Part shown: positions 1-7,570 of the stretch, in pieces
Numbering within the stretch: position 1 is the first letter of the stretch
Layout: every line of letters starts with the position of its first letter
DNA from: an uncultured delta proteobacterium
Lineage (GTDB): Bacteria > Myxococcota_A > Polyangia > Polyangiales > Polyangiaceae
Direction: 5' to 3'
DNA: 32,757 nucleotides
NCBI GenBank assembly: GCA_903870415.1
Contig: CAIQDA010000403.1
Span: forward strand, 1-32,757
Notes under the pieces: model-generated
What the model was told of the DNA's origin: nothing
Seen by the model: only the letters and a program-made list of their open reading frames with translations
Database searches by the model: none
Program-made: the position numbers and the translations under genes

Positions 1-83
1 CGCAAGGCGCTCCGCCAGCCCCGGGCAAAGGTCACTGAGTTTCGGTCTGACGTCGCACATTCAACGTATGTGACGTGTCAACC

Positions 84-119
84 AAAAAAAGGACGTCCTC
101 GAAAGGGCGTCCTTTTTTC
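84..119. terminator. Bidirectional intrinsic terminator
   Basis: A run of A is followed by an inverted repeat (AAAAAAGGACG ... CGTCCTTTTTT, with two more inner pairs next to a G-U wobble) and ends in a run of T. It has a U-tract when read on either strand. It lies about 30 bp past the stop of the minus-strand lipoprotein gene at 148-834, and could also end a plus-strand gene entering from outside the window. Confidence 0.8.
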
Positions 120-147
120 TAGCTCCGTCGCCGAGGCGACGACCGAC

Positions 148-834
148 TCACGGCATGTTGTTGACGTCGTCGAGCAATCCCTCGAAGTGGACGCCGCTGA
201 GGCACTGCGTCGTGCCGCCGACGACGGGCGCTGTCGCGAAGGAGGTCGCATCGATGGTGACTTCGCGGAGCTGAACGCCCGAAAGGTCGCCCGTGAAGTG
301 CCCGGCGATGGCGCCGAGTTCCGTGACGTTGACCGAACCCTGCCCTGCGACAGGCATGAAGGTCTTCGCGCAGCCATTCGCGTCGCAGCCGGTCTGCAGG
401 ATGATGCAGAAGCCGCACGTCTCGTAGCTCTCGTCATTCGAGGTGAATTGCACGGTTCCCGCCGCGCTGATTCCGCCCATGCCCGCGTAGTTTTCGATCG
501 CGATGCGCGTGTCGGTGCCAGTTCCGTAGAAGAGCCAAATGGGATCGCCGTTCGAGTCTGCGCCCGTGTACGCCTCCGCGGGACCGGCCGTGGTGAAGCC
601 GCACGTGCCACCGTCGGAGGTCGTGCTGCCGCCCGTGCCGAGGCTTGCGCCCGCGTCCTCGACCACCGGCGTTGAGCTGTCCACACTCGCGCTCGCGTCG
701 TGGGCGGTCGAGGTGCCGGAGTCCTTTGCGCCAGCGTCGGTGCTGGTGACAGGCGTCACGGCGCTGCTCGAAGACGAACAACCCATCGCGAAGGCCGCGG
801 CCGCAAACAGAACCGGGAGAATAACGTTCTTCAT
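148..834 (-). CDS. Secreted lipoprotein of unknown function, Cys-rich core
   Basis: The 228-residue product starts with a lipoprotein signal: positive n-region, Ala/Phe-rich core and lipobox AMGC with the lipidated Cys at residue 19. A Ser/Thr/Asp/Gly-rich linker follows to about residue 75, and then a compact domain of about 150 residues. That domain has cysteines near 78, 140, 143 (a CGFC pair), 150, 155 and 211, which could form disulfides in the periplasm or at the surface. I do not recognise the family. The linker style is typical of myxobacterial lipoproteins. The ATG at 834 has no strong ribosome site, but it is the only start that gives an intact signal peptide. The gene is monocistronic and followed by the terminator at 84-119. 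Confidence 0.8.
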   Translation of the reverse strand: MKNVILPVLFAAAAFAMGCSSSSSAVTPVTSTDAGAKDSGTSTAHDASASVDSSTPVVEDAGASLGTGGSTTSDGGTCGFTTAGPAEAYTGADSNGDPIWLFYGTGTDTRIAIENYAGMGGISAAGTVQFTSNDESYETCGFCIILQTGCDANGCAKTFMPVAGQGSVNVTELGAIAGHFTGDLSGVQLREVTIDATSFATAPVVGGTTQCLSGVHFEGLLDDVNNMP

Positions 835-936
835 GAGACGGCCTTAAGCGATCCGTCGATGGCGTGCCAGCCGCGTGACCGCACGAATCGGACACCGGAC
901 CAGCGGCAGCGTTCGAAGACAGTCAGGGTGCACGTT

Positions 937-961
937 GGCCCCGGCCACCGACGACCGGGCC
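937..961 (-). terminator. GC-rich hairpin downstream of a minus-strand gene, no U-tract
   Basis: A seven-pair GC stem with one bulged C and a ten-base loop lies about 30 bp past the stop of the gene ending at 993. No T-run follows on the minus strand, so it may stabilise the RNA 3' end rather than act as an intrinsic terminator. Confidence 0.25.
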
Positions 962-992
962 GGAACGCGCACCGAGCGAACCTACGTGCACT

Positions 993-1757
993 CTACAAAC
1001 GTTCGAGCACGGTCCTGCCGCGGACGAGATCGCACGAGCCGTCGCGAATGATGGTCGGAGCCACCACTTCAAGGGGCTCGTGAGGCGCCGCAGCGTCGAG
1101 GATGAAGACGACTTCAGGAGCGAAAATCCTCAGAAACCAGCTGGAGGTCTTCACACGCACGCGCCAAGCATCGCGTCCGCGAACCTGCACGCGCTCCGGC
1201 GACCCGGCAATGAACGGCACGTGCATGCCTTTTTCGGACACGATCATCTCGAAGCGGGCCTCGGCGCCTTTTTCGAGCTCCGCCCATTGGCGAATGAGCA
1301 CGTCGAGGCTGAGGGACCCGGCGGTCAGAATTCCGGCGCCATCATCGAAACGCGTCACGTCCTCGGAGCCGCCCGCCTTCTCAAGGAAACGAAGCACGAG
1401 CGAGGAACCTTCGCGGACAAGCCGCACCCGATGCCCGCACACGAAGTCGTCTTGCGCGTAACTCTCGAGCCGAAGCGAATCCGAGCGAAAAGCCACCTCG
1501 CTCGTCGCCACGATGTCGCCGCTCTTGCGAAACACCGTGCGCCGTTTGGTGACGCCGGCTTCCGTCGTTTGGACCGTGTCACCGTCGTAGAGCTTCTTGT
1601 CACCTGCCGGCGAGCGGACCTCGGTGCGGAAGCGGACCGTCTCCGCGAACGCCGGAACCGAGACAAGACCGGCGAGCGCGACAGACCCCACAAACCATCT
1701 GCATCCTGCATGCAATGAAGGCGATGGGCGCGCGCGTACGACGTCGGCTCGTGTCAT
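993..1757 (-). CDS. Exported protein of unknown function
   Basis: I place the start at the ATG at 1757, giving 254 residues. The frame stays open to 1994, but the extra part has no protein character and would overlap the purT promoter region and start. From 1757 the N-terminus has basic residues, a hydrophobic stretch and an AFA-type signal peptidase I site near residue 38. The mature part is beta-rich, with motifs such as [13 protein letters not shown] and a pair of cysteines near 107 and 242. Its layout recalls periplasmic proteins of the DUF3108 kind, but the match is too loose to name. A GGAGGG lies directly against the ATG, closer than usual, so the exact start is uncertain. It is divergent from purT with about 150 bp between. 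Confidence 0.65.
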   Translation of the reverse strand: MTRADVVRARPSPSLHAGCRWFVGSVALAGLVSVPAFAETVRFRTEVRSPAGDKKLYDGDTVQTTEAGVTKRRTVFRKSGDIVATSEVAFRSDSLRLESYAQDDFVCGHRVRLVREGSSLVLRFLEKAGGSEDVTRFDDGAGILTAGSLSLDVLIRQWAELEKGAEARFEMIVSEKGMHVPFIAGSPERVQVRGRDAWRVRVKTSSWFLRIFAPEVVFILDAAAPHEPLEVVAPTIIRDGSCDLVRGRTVLERL

Positions 1758-1908
1758 CCCTCCGTCTTCGCACGCTTCGAGTCGCGAGGAGATATTTCCA
1801 CGCGCAGAGACTGCGCCTCGTGCACGAAACCATAGGAATTTATCTAGCAATCCAAGATGGGCGTCGCCCTGCCCCTCCGCAACGTTTTTTGCTGCTACGC
1901 GAACCCGC

Positions 1909-3126
1909 ATGAGCGTCGCTCCCGTCACCCTTGGCACCGCCACCACAGGCTCGAGATTCGTGATGCTGCTGCTGGGTTCGGGCGAACTCGGCAAAGAGGT
2001 TGCGATTGAAGCGCAGCGCCTCGGCGTTCACGTGGTGGCCGCGGATCGTTACGCGAACGCGCCCGCCATGCAGGTCGCCCACGAGTCGCGCGTCCTCTCG
2101 ATGCTCGACCCAAAGGCCCTTCGTGCGCTCCTCGACGAAGTGAATCCAAACGTCGTCGTCCCGGAGATCGAAGCCATCGCGACCGACGTGCTCGTTCAAT
2201 GGGAGAGCGAGGGAAAACGCGTGGTTCCTACCGCACGAGCTGTTGCGCTCACGATGAACCGAGAAGGCATTCGACGCCTCGCGGCCGAGACGTTGGGGCT
2301 TCGAACCTCGCCCTTCCGTTTCGCGGACACGGAAGACGAGGTGCGCGCCGCTGCGAGCGAGATTGGTTTTCCGCTTCTCGTGAAGCCGATCATGAGTTCG
2401 TCTGGAAAGGGGCAATCCTTCGTCAAGACGCCGGATTACCTTGGTCATGCGTGGTCATACGCGCAAGAGGGTGGTCGGGCCGGAGGCGGTCGCGTCATCG
2501 TCGAAGGCTTCATCGACTTCGACTTCGAGGTCACCTTGCTCACGGTGCGTCACGCGGGCGGCACCAGCTTTTGTCCAGCAATCGGCCACCGCCAAGTGAA
2601 GGGCGACTACCACGAATCCTGGCAACCTCAGCCCATGAGCCCCGCGGCGCAAGCGGAGAGCGAGCGCATCGCAAAGGCCGTCACCGACGCGCTCGGGGGC
2701 CACGGCCTCTTCGGAGTGGAGCTCTTCGTCAAAGGCGACACGGTGTACTTCAGCGAAGTGTCGCCGCGCCCGCACGACACGGGAATGGTCACCCTCGCGT
2801 CGCAAGAGCTGAGCGAGTTTGCGCTGCACGTGCGCGCTATTTTGGGCCTGCCCATTCCAAGCATCGAGTGCTTCGGCCCCAGCGCGTCGCACGTTTTGCT
2901 CGTCACCGGCGAATCGAACGCGCCCGAATTTGTGATCGCCCCCGACGCTTTGGCCGCGCCACAAACGAGCCTTCGCCTCTTTGGAAAGCCGCACATTCTC
3001 GGAAGCCGTCGCCTCGGAGTTGCGCTCGCACGCGCGGCAACCACGGACGAAGCACGCCTCAAAGCGCGCGCGGTCATCGATGGCGTTCACACGGTCGTCG
3101 CTGTCTGCAAGGGCGAGCCCGCTTGA
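1909..3126 (+). CDS. purT: Formate-dependent phosphoribosylglycinamide formyltransferase PurT
   Basis: This ATP-grasp enzyme makes formyl-GAR from GAR, formate and ATP, the folate-independent third step of purine synthesis. The 405-residue product matches E. coli PurT closely along its length: the N-terminal GSGELGKEV nucleotide loop, [37 protein letters not shown], the ATP-grasp loop [10 protein letters not shown], the GHRQ and [10 protein letters not shown] segments, and the metal-binding run [15 protein letters not shown]. The ATG at 1909 gives a short N-terminal extension like that of E. coli PurT. An upstream-extended frame exists but carries no family sequence. It is a single gene, and the cobalamin riboswitch starts about 60 bp after its stop and belongs to the next gene. 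Confidence 0.97.
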   Translation: MSVAPVTLGTATTGSRFVMLLLGSGELGKEVAIEAQRLGVHVVAADRYANAPAMQVAHESRVLSMLDPKALRALLDEVNPNVVVPEIEAIATDVLVQWESEGKRVVPTARAVALTMNREGIRRLAAETLGLRTSPFRFADTEDEVRAAASEIGFPLLVKPIMSSSGKGQSFVKTPDYLGHAWSYAQEGGRAGGGRVIVEGFIDFDFEVTLLTVRHAGGTSFCPAIGHRQVKGDYHESWQPQPMSPAAQAESERIAKAVTDALGGHGLFGVELFVKGDTVYFSEVSPRPHDTGMVTLASQELSEFALHVRAILGLPIPSIECFGPSASHVLLVTGESNAPEFVIAPDALAAPQTSLRLFGKPHILGSRRLGVALARAATTDEARLKARAVIDGVHTVVAVCKGEPA

Positions 3127-3189
3127 CCCGCACGAAGAGCAAGGGCTAGGGCCAACTCCGTCGGTCGTTGGCTCGTTCAGCAGCGCCCG

Positions 3190-3370
3190 CCATGTGGAGC
3201 CGCGAGATTTTTCCCTCGCAGGGAAGCCGGTGAGAATCCGGCACGGCCCCCGCCACGGTAACCGAGGACGAACTTGGGCAAGCCACGAGGCACGTGCAGT
3301 CTACACAGACTTGCGGCGGCTTCGGAAGGGCCCAGGGGAGGATGATCCGGAAGTCCGGAGACCGGGCTCT
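3190..3370 (+). promoter_or_regulatory. Cobalamin (B12) riboswitch
   Basis: The conserved core is visible in order. GGGAAGCCGGTGAGAATCC begins at 3221, the CGGCCCCCGCCACGGTAA region ends at 3261, a GCAAGCCACGAGGC arm follows, and the B12 box (AAGTCCGGAGACCGGGCT, 3351-3368) closes the aptamer. These match the cobalamin riboswitch consensus. The outer limits are approximate because I could not fold the RNA. Downstream, a perfect six-pair hairpin (CCGCGC/GCGCGG, 3429-3446) sits nine bases before the AGGA ribosome site (3455-3458) of the lipoprotein gene at 3463. There is no U-tract, so control at translation initiation is more likely than termination. Confidence 0.93.
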
Positions 3371-3462
3371 ACACGCAGAAGCAACGCCCGCAGGATCCTT
3401 GGGAAAGGCCTGTTCGTTGCCCCCCATACCGCGCGGGTCGGCGCGGCATGCACCAGGACAAC

Positions 3463-4998
3463 ATGAATTCGAATATTCGAGCAACGGGCCCACTGTTGGC
3501 CCTCATCGCGTTGGCTTCGGCCATCGGCACACAAGCCTGCAGCGATTCCATTGATTCCGCGCGCCCGAACGTCGATGGCGGCGCAGACATGACCGATGCG
3601 CAATCCGTGCAAGATGCATCGATCAGCGCAGACAGCTCTTCGGTGGACGCTGGCACGATTGTTTGGGGCGATGCAGCCGCCCCCGATTCCGCGGCAGCAA
3701 CGGACGCCACCGTCGGCGATGGCGGAGCACAAGATGCCTCGCCCAACGACGGCGGACCGCTTGACGGCGCGACGAGGGACACGGGCTCCCCGAGCGACGG
3801 AGCCCTTGCGGACGCGGCGGCTACCACGTTCGGCAACGCCATTTGGGCGGGCACGGACTTCGGTTCCGCGGGGACCGAAATCACGGTGGTCGGCGTATCG
3901 CGCACAGGAAACGCTGCGACGCTTGCTGGCCGCCTTTCCATCGCGTCGAGCGACGTGGTGCTCTCCTCGTCGAACGGGCGCGCCTTTGCACTCGTGCGCG
4001 ACAAGGGCATCGTGAAGGTGCTCGGCGTGTCTCGCCCATGGATGGTCGCCCGCGACGTCGTCCTCACGCCCGACGCCGGCGCATACGCGGACAATCCCTA
4101 CGACGTGGCCTTCGTCCCGAGCGCGAACACGGCCTACGTTGCGCGCTACGCGGACAACGGCCTCGCGGTTTTCAACCCCGCCACAGGCGTCGTCGGAACC
4201 AGCGTCGACCTGTCGCCTGAAATGGCGGCGAGCGACCCCGACGGTCTCGTCGACGTGGCCCAACTTCTCGCGGACACGCCGAGTGGCAAGGTATTCGCCC
4301 TGCTTCAGCGCATCGATCAATTCGACTACAGCGGCGCGTGCCTCGCGGCGAAGCCTCTCATCGTCGCGGTCGATCCCGCTTCGGGGCAGCTCACCGGCGT
4401 CGTCACCGGGACGCAGTCGCACATCGAACTGCAGGGCGCGAACCCGCAGCAAATGGTCTTGAGCCCGCAGACGAGAAAACTCTACGTCGTGAGCGTGGGC
4501 TGCACCGCCGGCGACGCCTCGACCACCTTCTCGCGCCGCGGCATCGAAGAGGTCGACCTCGCCACGGGCAACGTGCGCTGGCTGGTTCAAGAAGACGGCA
4601 GCGAACGCCTCGGAGCGCTCTTGTCGTGGAACGGCCATGAGGGTTACGCACGCCAGGGAAATATGTGGTTTCCATGGAGCGCGACCAATTCAACGCTCGG
4701 CTCACCATCGTCAGCGTTCGCGGCAATCGCCCCGATGATGGTCGCGCCCGGGAGCCTCGTGAACCTGGCCACACCGAGTACGGGTGACGGCGGCACGACG
4801 TGGTCCGTCGAGTTCACGGCACCTTCCGTCGTGCGCACGGCCGTCTTCGGCTCGCCTTGGCTCAACGTGAACCCGGACCCAACCTACGGCGTCGGCGGCG
4901 TGTTCGTCTCTGACCTCAGCAATCCGCCCGTCGCATCCGTTCGTGCCCCGGCCTTCTCGCCCGCAGCCCTTCGTCGTCACGCCCCAAGCGCTCGCTGA
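3463..4998 (+). CDS. B12-regulated beta-propeller lipoprotein, candidate surface cobalamin-binding protein
   Basis: The ATG at 3463 has AGGA four bases upstream and is preferred to the ATG at 3448; the product is 511 residues. A hydrophobic signal ends at Cys26 (sequence GTQAC, an imperfect lipobox). A linker of about 85 residues rich in Asp, Gly, Ala and Ser follows. From about residue 120 the protein has repeated strands of the YncE/propeller type: NPYDVAFVPSANTAYVARY, LAVFNPATG, IVAVDPASGQL, MVLSPQTRKLYVVSVG, IEEVDLATGNVRW. The gene sits alone between a cobalamin riboswitch and a terminator eight bases after its stop, so B12 controls this one product. Bacteroides BtuG is also a propeller lipoprotein that binds B12 at the surface; the analogy is inferred from fold and regulation. 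No TonB receptor lies next to it here. Confidence 0.85.
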   Translation: MNSNIRATGPLLALIALASAIGTQACSDSIDSARPNVDGGADMTDAQSVQDASISADSSSVDAGTIVWGDAAAPDSAAATDATVGDGGAQDASPNDGGPLDGATRDTGSPSDGALADAAATTFGNAIWAGTDFGSAGTEITVVGVSRTGNAATLAGRLSIASSDVVLSSSNGRAFALVRDKGIVKVLGVSRPWMVARDVVLTPDAGAYADNPYDVAFVPSANTAYVARYADNGLAVFNPATGVVGTSVDLSPEMAASDPDGLVDVAQLLADTPSGKVFALLQRIDQFDYSGACLAAKPLIVAVDPASGQLTGVVTGTQSHIELQGANPQQMVLSPQTRKLYVVSVGCTAGDASTTFSRRGIEEVDLATGNVRWLVQEDGSERLGALLSWNGHEGYARQGNMWFPWSATNSTLGSPSSAFAAIAPMMVAPGSLVNLATPSTGDGGTTWSVEFTAPSVVRTAVFGSPWLNVNPDPTYGVGGVFVSDLSNPPVASVRAPAFSPAALRRHAPSAR

Positions 4999-5005
4999 AT
5001 ACACG

Positions 5006-5044
5006 CCGGGGAAGCGCTTTCGCCGAGCGTTTCCCCGGTTTTTT
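5006..5044 (+). terminator. Strong intrinsic terminator
   Basis: A 13-pair stem (CCGGGGAAGCGCT against AGCGTTTCCCCGG, one G-U pair) with a seven-base loop is followed by six T. It starts eight bases after the stop of the riboswitch-controlled lipoprotein gene, making that unit monocistronic. Confidence 0.92.
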
Positions 5045-5081
5045 GGCTCACGCTCCGACCCGCGCTACGCTCTCGTACTCG

Positions 5082-6329
5082 ATGCGTGGGTGGCCCGTTG
5101 TTCTAGGTGGAGCAGCCGGCGCGGCAGTGGGCTTTGCGCTCGCGGGCCGCGAAGGATGCGTCGCGGGTGCCGGCCTCGGTGCGGTGATGCTCGCGATGAG
5201 TCCCCTCGCGCGATCGGCGACTCGCGATCCACGCGTTCCGGGCGTCGACCTCGGTGAGGTGCGCGACATCCCCGTTTCGCTTCGGTGCGAGTACCACGAG
5301 ACGGGTGTTCGCCTGACCTTCGAGTTCCCGCGCAGCCTTCGCCAAGACGCCGAGCTCGAGGTTCGACTGTGGGATCGTCGGAGAAAACGCTGGGTTCCCG
5401 GACGCACCCCTTGGAATAGCGAGGGAGGCATACGCCGTCGTTCCAAGGTAATACTTGGTCAATCTTCCGTCTATTTTCCGTTTGACGCCCTCGTCTACGA
5501 CCGCGCGGGCTCGTTCGATGTGTACTTGGGATTTTTTCTCCAGGGACCGCTCGGCGAAGAGCGCCTCTTTGACCAGCGTGACCCATGCGAACTCATGCTC
5601 GGGCTTCCGGGCAAAGGGTCGACCTGGAGCTACGGTCAGCATCTGCGGCCGATGATCGACTTGCTCATGGCGATGGCCCGCTCCGATGGTCCCCCCAGCC
5701 CCGAGCGCACAGGTGCTGTGATGCGCATTCTTCAACGCTTCGAGCCGAGTACCGAGCTTTTTTCCGAGCTTCGCGCGTTCATGCGCGGCGAGGCGCCACG
5801 TCCGTTTGAACTCACCTGCCGCCACGTGCGCTTTGCGTTTCCCGAGCACGCCCTCGCGCAGGTTTTCGAATGGCTCGTCGACGTGGCCAAGGCCGACGGG
5901 GTGGTCACGAGGCGCGGACAGGAGTTGCTGGAGCTCTTCGGCACCTCTTGCCAGGTCTCGAAGCTCGAGCTCGACGACTGGCTCACGAGTCTCGACGCAC
6001 GCTCGCCGATCCCGAAACGAACGACGGAACCGCCGCCTCCCTCGCCTCGCCCTTCGACCGATCGCTGGAGCACGCGCGCTCGTGCCGCCCCGCCGCGAAG
6101 CAGCACCGTGCCCGTGGCCGCCCCGGTACCGAAGCCCAAAACGCCCTGGGAAATCCTTGAGATTCCGGACAACGCGACCGAGGAGGAAACGAACTCGGCC
6201 TACCGCAAGAAGGTCGCCCAGTACCACCCGGACCGCGTCGCGCACCTGCCAACCGAATTTCAAGAGCTCGCCCACAACAAGCTTCTCGAACTCAACGGCG
6301 CACGAGACCGGCTCAAGAAGCTTGCATGA
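5082..6329 (+). CDS. Membrane-anchored TerB-like and DnaJ-domain protein (DjlA-like layout)
   Basis: The start is the ATG at 5082 (415 residues). A TTG at 5043 in the same frame lies inside the terminator T-run and is rejected. Two short hydrophobic Gly/Ala-rich segments (about residues 5-21 and 25-42) suggest a membrane hairpin. A beta-rich region follows to about residue 185. Next come two helical blocks with the TerB-like signature of hydrophobic helix plus acidic turn (LLMAMARSDG near 194 and WLVDVAKADG near 264). After a Pro-rich linker (about 310-352) there is a C-terminal J domain (about 353-415) with the HPD tripeptide at 382-384. J domains stimulate the ATPase of DnaK. The membrane-TerB-J order is known from DjlA co-chaperones. 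The substrate is unknown. Confidence 0.85.
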   Translation: MRGWPVVLGGAAGAAVGFALAGREGCVAGAGLGAVMLAMSPLARSATRDPRVPGVDLGEVRDIPVSLRCEYHETGVRLTFEFPRSLRQDAELEVRLWDRRRKRWVPGRTPWNSEGGIRRRSKVILGQSSVYFPFDALVYDRAGSFDVYLGFFLQGPLGEERLFDQRDPCELMLGLPGKGSTWSYGQHLRPMIDLLMAMARSDGPPSPERTGAVMRILQRFEPSTELFSELRAFMRGEAPRPFELTCRHVRFAFPEHALAQVFEWLVDVAKADGVVTRRGQELLELFGTSCQVSKLELDDWLTSLDARSPIPKRTTEPPPPSPRPSTDRWSTRARAAPPRSSTVPVAAPVPKPKTPWEILEIPDNATEEETNSAYRKKVAQYHPDRVAHLPTEFQELAHNKLLELNGARDRLKKLA

Positions 6330-6336
6330 TGCACCC

Positions 6337-6367
6337 AAAAAAAACGAGGGCCCCGAAGGACCCTCGT
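6337..6367 (-). terminator. Intrinsic terminator for the minus-strand envelope operon
   Basis: Read on the minus strand, a stem ACGAGGGTCC/GGGCCCTCGT with a TTCG loop and one mismatch is followed by eight T. It lies 32 bp past the stop of the last gene of the minus-strand operon (6399-10753) and directly after the convergent J-domain gene. Confidence 0.88.
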
Positions 6368-6398
6368 GGATACGGCGACGCCCGGCGGCGATGCGCGG

Positions 6399-7532
6399 CT
6401 ACTGCGCCTTGTAGATGAAGAGTGCGCGGCTCGACATTGTGAGCTTTGGCGAGGAGAAACCCGCGTCTTTGATGGCGTCTTCGAGCGCGTCCTCGACGTC
6501 GTCGGCACTCTTGCGCGAGCGAACCGTGCCCGCCATTTTGTTCGCGGTCTTCACGGTCATCTTCACGTCGCCCACGGCCTCGAGCGACTTCTTGAGCGCC
6601 TTCTGCCGGTCGCGCTGAGAAAAGTCGCCCGTGATGGAGAAGAGAAACCGGCGGCCCTTTGCGGCGTCTTCGTGCCAGTAGCCCGAGACGTCTTCGAAGA
6701 GCTTCGGCATCGCATCGGACACCGCCTCCGTAAGCGCGCTCATTTCCGCTGAACCCGCAGGATATTGGCGACTTTGACCCGTGGCGCTCGCGAGCAAACG
6801 GCCCGTCGTGGCCTCGTACGCCTTCACGCTCGCCGACGCTTGAACCGTGGCCGTGATGCCCGCGGTAAACGTCACGTAGATGTCCGCGCCTACGACGCTG
6901 GCAACTTCGGCGATCGGATCAGAAACGACTCCGTCGATGGCCTCGACCGCCTTCGTGAGGTCGCCCACATTCTTGATCGCGTTCGCATCGACCATGTCGA
7001 ACTTGCGCTGCGTGAGGAAGCTCGCGATGCGGTCGCTGAGAAACTGCTTGCCCGCGTCGATCTTCTTGGCCGGGTCGTAGCCTTCGGGAACCACGAGAAT
7101 TTGCGGCGCTCCGATACTCTCGGCGAGGGCGGCGGACTTCTGAATGGTTCCGTCTTGTTCGAGCTTCCGTCGAAGCTCCTTCACGTTGACGTCGATGAGA
7201 ACGTCGATGACGGGGCTCTCGCCTCGGAAGATGGTCTTAAGGACTCGGCCAGCCCGCGCGAAGTCCGTGTATTGCACAATCTTCGCTCGACGCTGCTCAA
7301 TGGTGCCCTTCTCGTCGTCGCTTCCGGTCAGCGACTTGGCGGCGAAAAAGAGCGCCTCGCCCATGGCTGCGTTCTTCGCGGCGGTCATGTTCAGCCCCTC
7401 GGCGTCGCTTACGCGAAATCGCTGGAAATCCGTGTCGACCGTTTCGACGAACTGGGCGACCGGGAATGCCGCCGCGAGGGTCGGCTGGAGCGCGAGGGCA
7501 AGAACGAGAACAAACGATGGACGAATCTTCAT
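6399..7532 (-). CDS. Exported protein with FlgT/CsgG-like features, third gene of an envelope operon
   Basis: The ATG at 7532 gives 377 residues with a clean signal peptide (KIRPSF, hydrophobic core, LAAAFP cleavage zone). The next part has the pattern AEGLNMTAAKNAAMGEAL, typical of the N-terminal domain shared by FlgT and LPP20-like proteins. A middle region (APQILVVPEGYDP ... VVGADIYVTFTAGI ... VKAYEATTGRLLASATG) resembles the alpha/beta fold of CsgG/TolB-N/FlgT middle domains. A small charged C-terminal domain ends the protein. Function in the outer membrane or periplasm is inferred. It starts 38 bp after the LPP20-like gene and is followed by an intrinsic terminator, so it is the last cistron. 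No flagellar gene is nearby, so a flagellar role is not supported. Confidence 0.8.
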   Translation of the reverse strand: MKIRPSFVLVLALALQPTLAAAFPVAQFVETVDTDFQRFRVSDAEGLNMTAAKNAAMGEALFFAAKSLTGSDDEKGTIEQRRAKIVQYTDFARAGRVLKTIFRGESPVIDVLIDVNVKELRRKLEQDGTIQKSAALAESIGAPQILVVPEGYDPAKKIDAGKQFLSDRIASFLTQRKFDMVDANAIKNVGDLTKAVEAIDGVVSDPIAEVASVVGADIYVTFTAGITATVQASASVKAYEATTGRLLASATGQSRQYPAGSAEMSALTEAVSDAMPKLFEDVSGYWHEDAAKGRRFLFSITGDFSQRDRQKALKKSLEAVGDVKMTVKTANKMAGTVRSRKSADDVEDALEDAIKDAGFSSPKLTMSSRALFIYKAQ

Positions 7533-7570
7533 GGAGAACTCTCTCTCGGAAACGTGACAGCGACGAAAGA

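Noticed and set aside
1-83. A plus-strand frame ends with a stop at 36-38 after an Ala/Pro/Gly-rich stub
   Set aside because: Only about 11 codons are visible, too little to support a gene end, although the bidirectional terminator that follows would fit one.
1597-1908. Upstream extension of the purT frame
   Set aside because: It overlaps the divergent exported-protein gene, has no PurT-family sequence, and the ATG at 1909 gives the expected length.
5043-5081. TTG start for the J-domain gene
   Set aside because: It lies within the T-run of the preceding intrinsic terminator; the ATG at 5082 is the sensible start.
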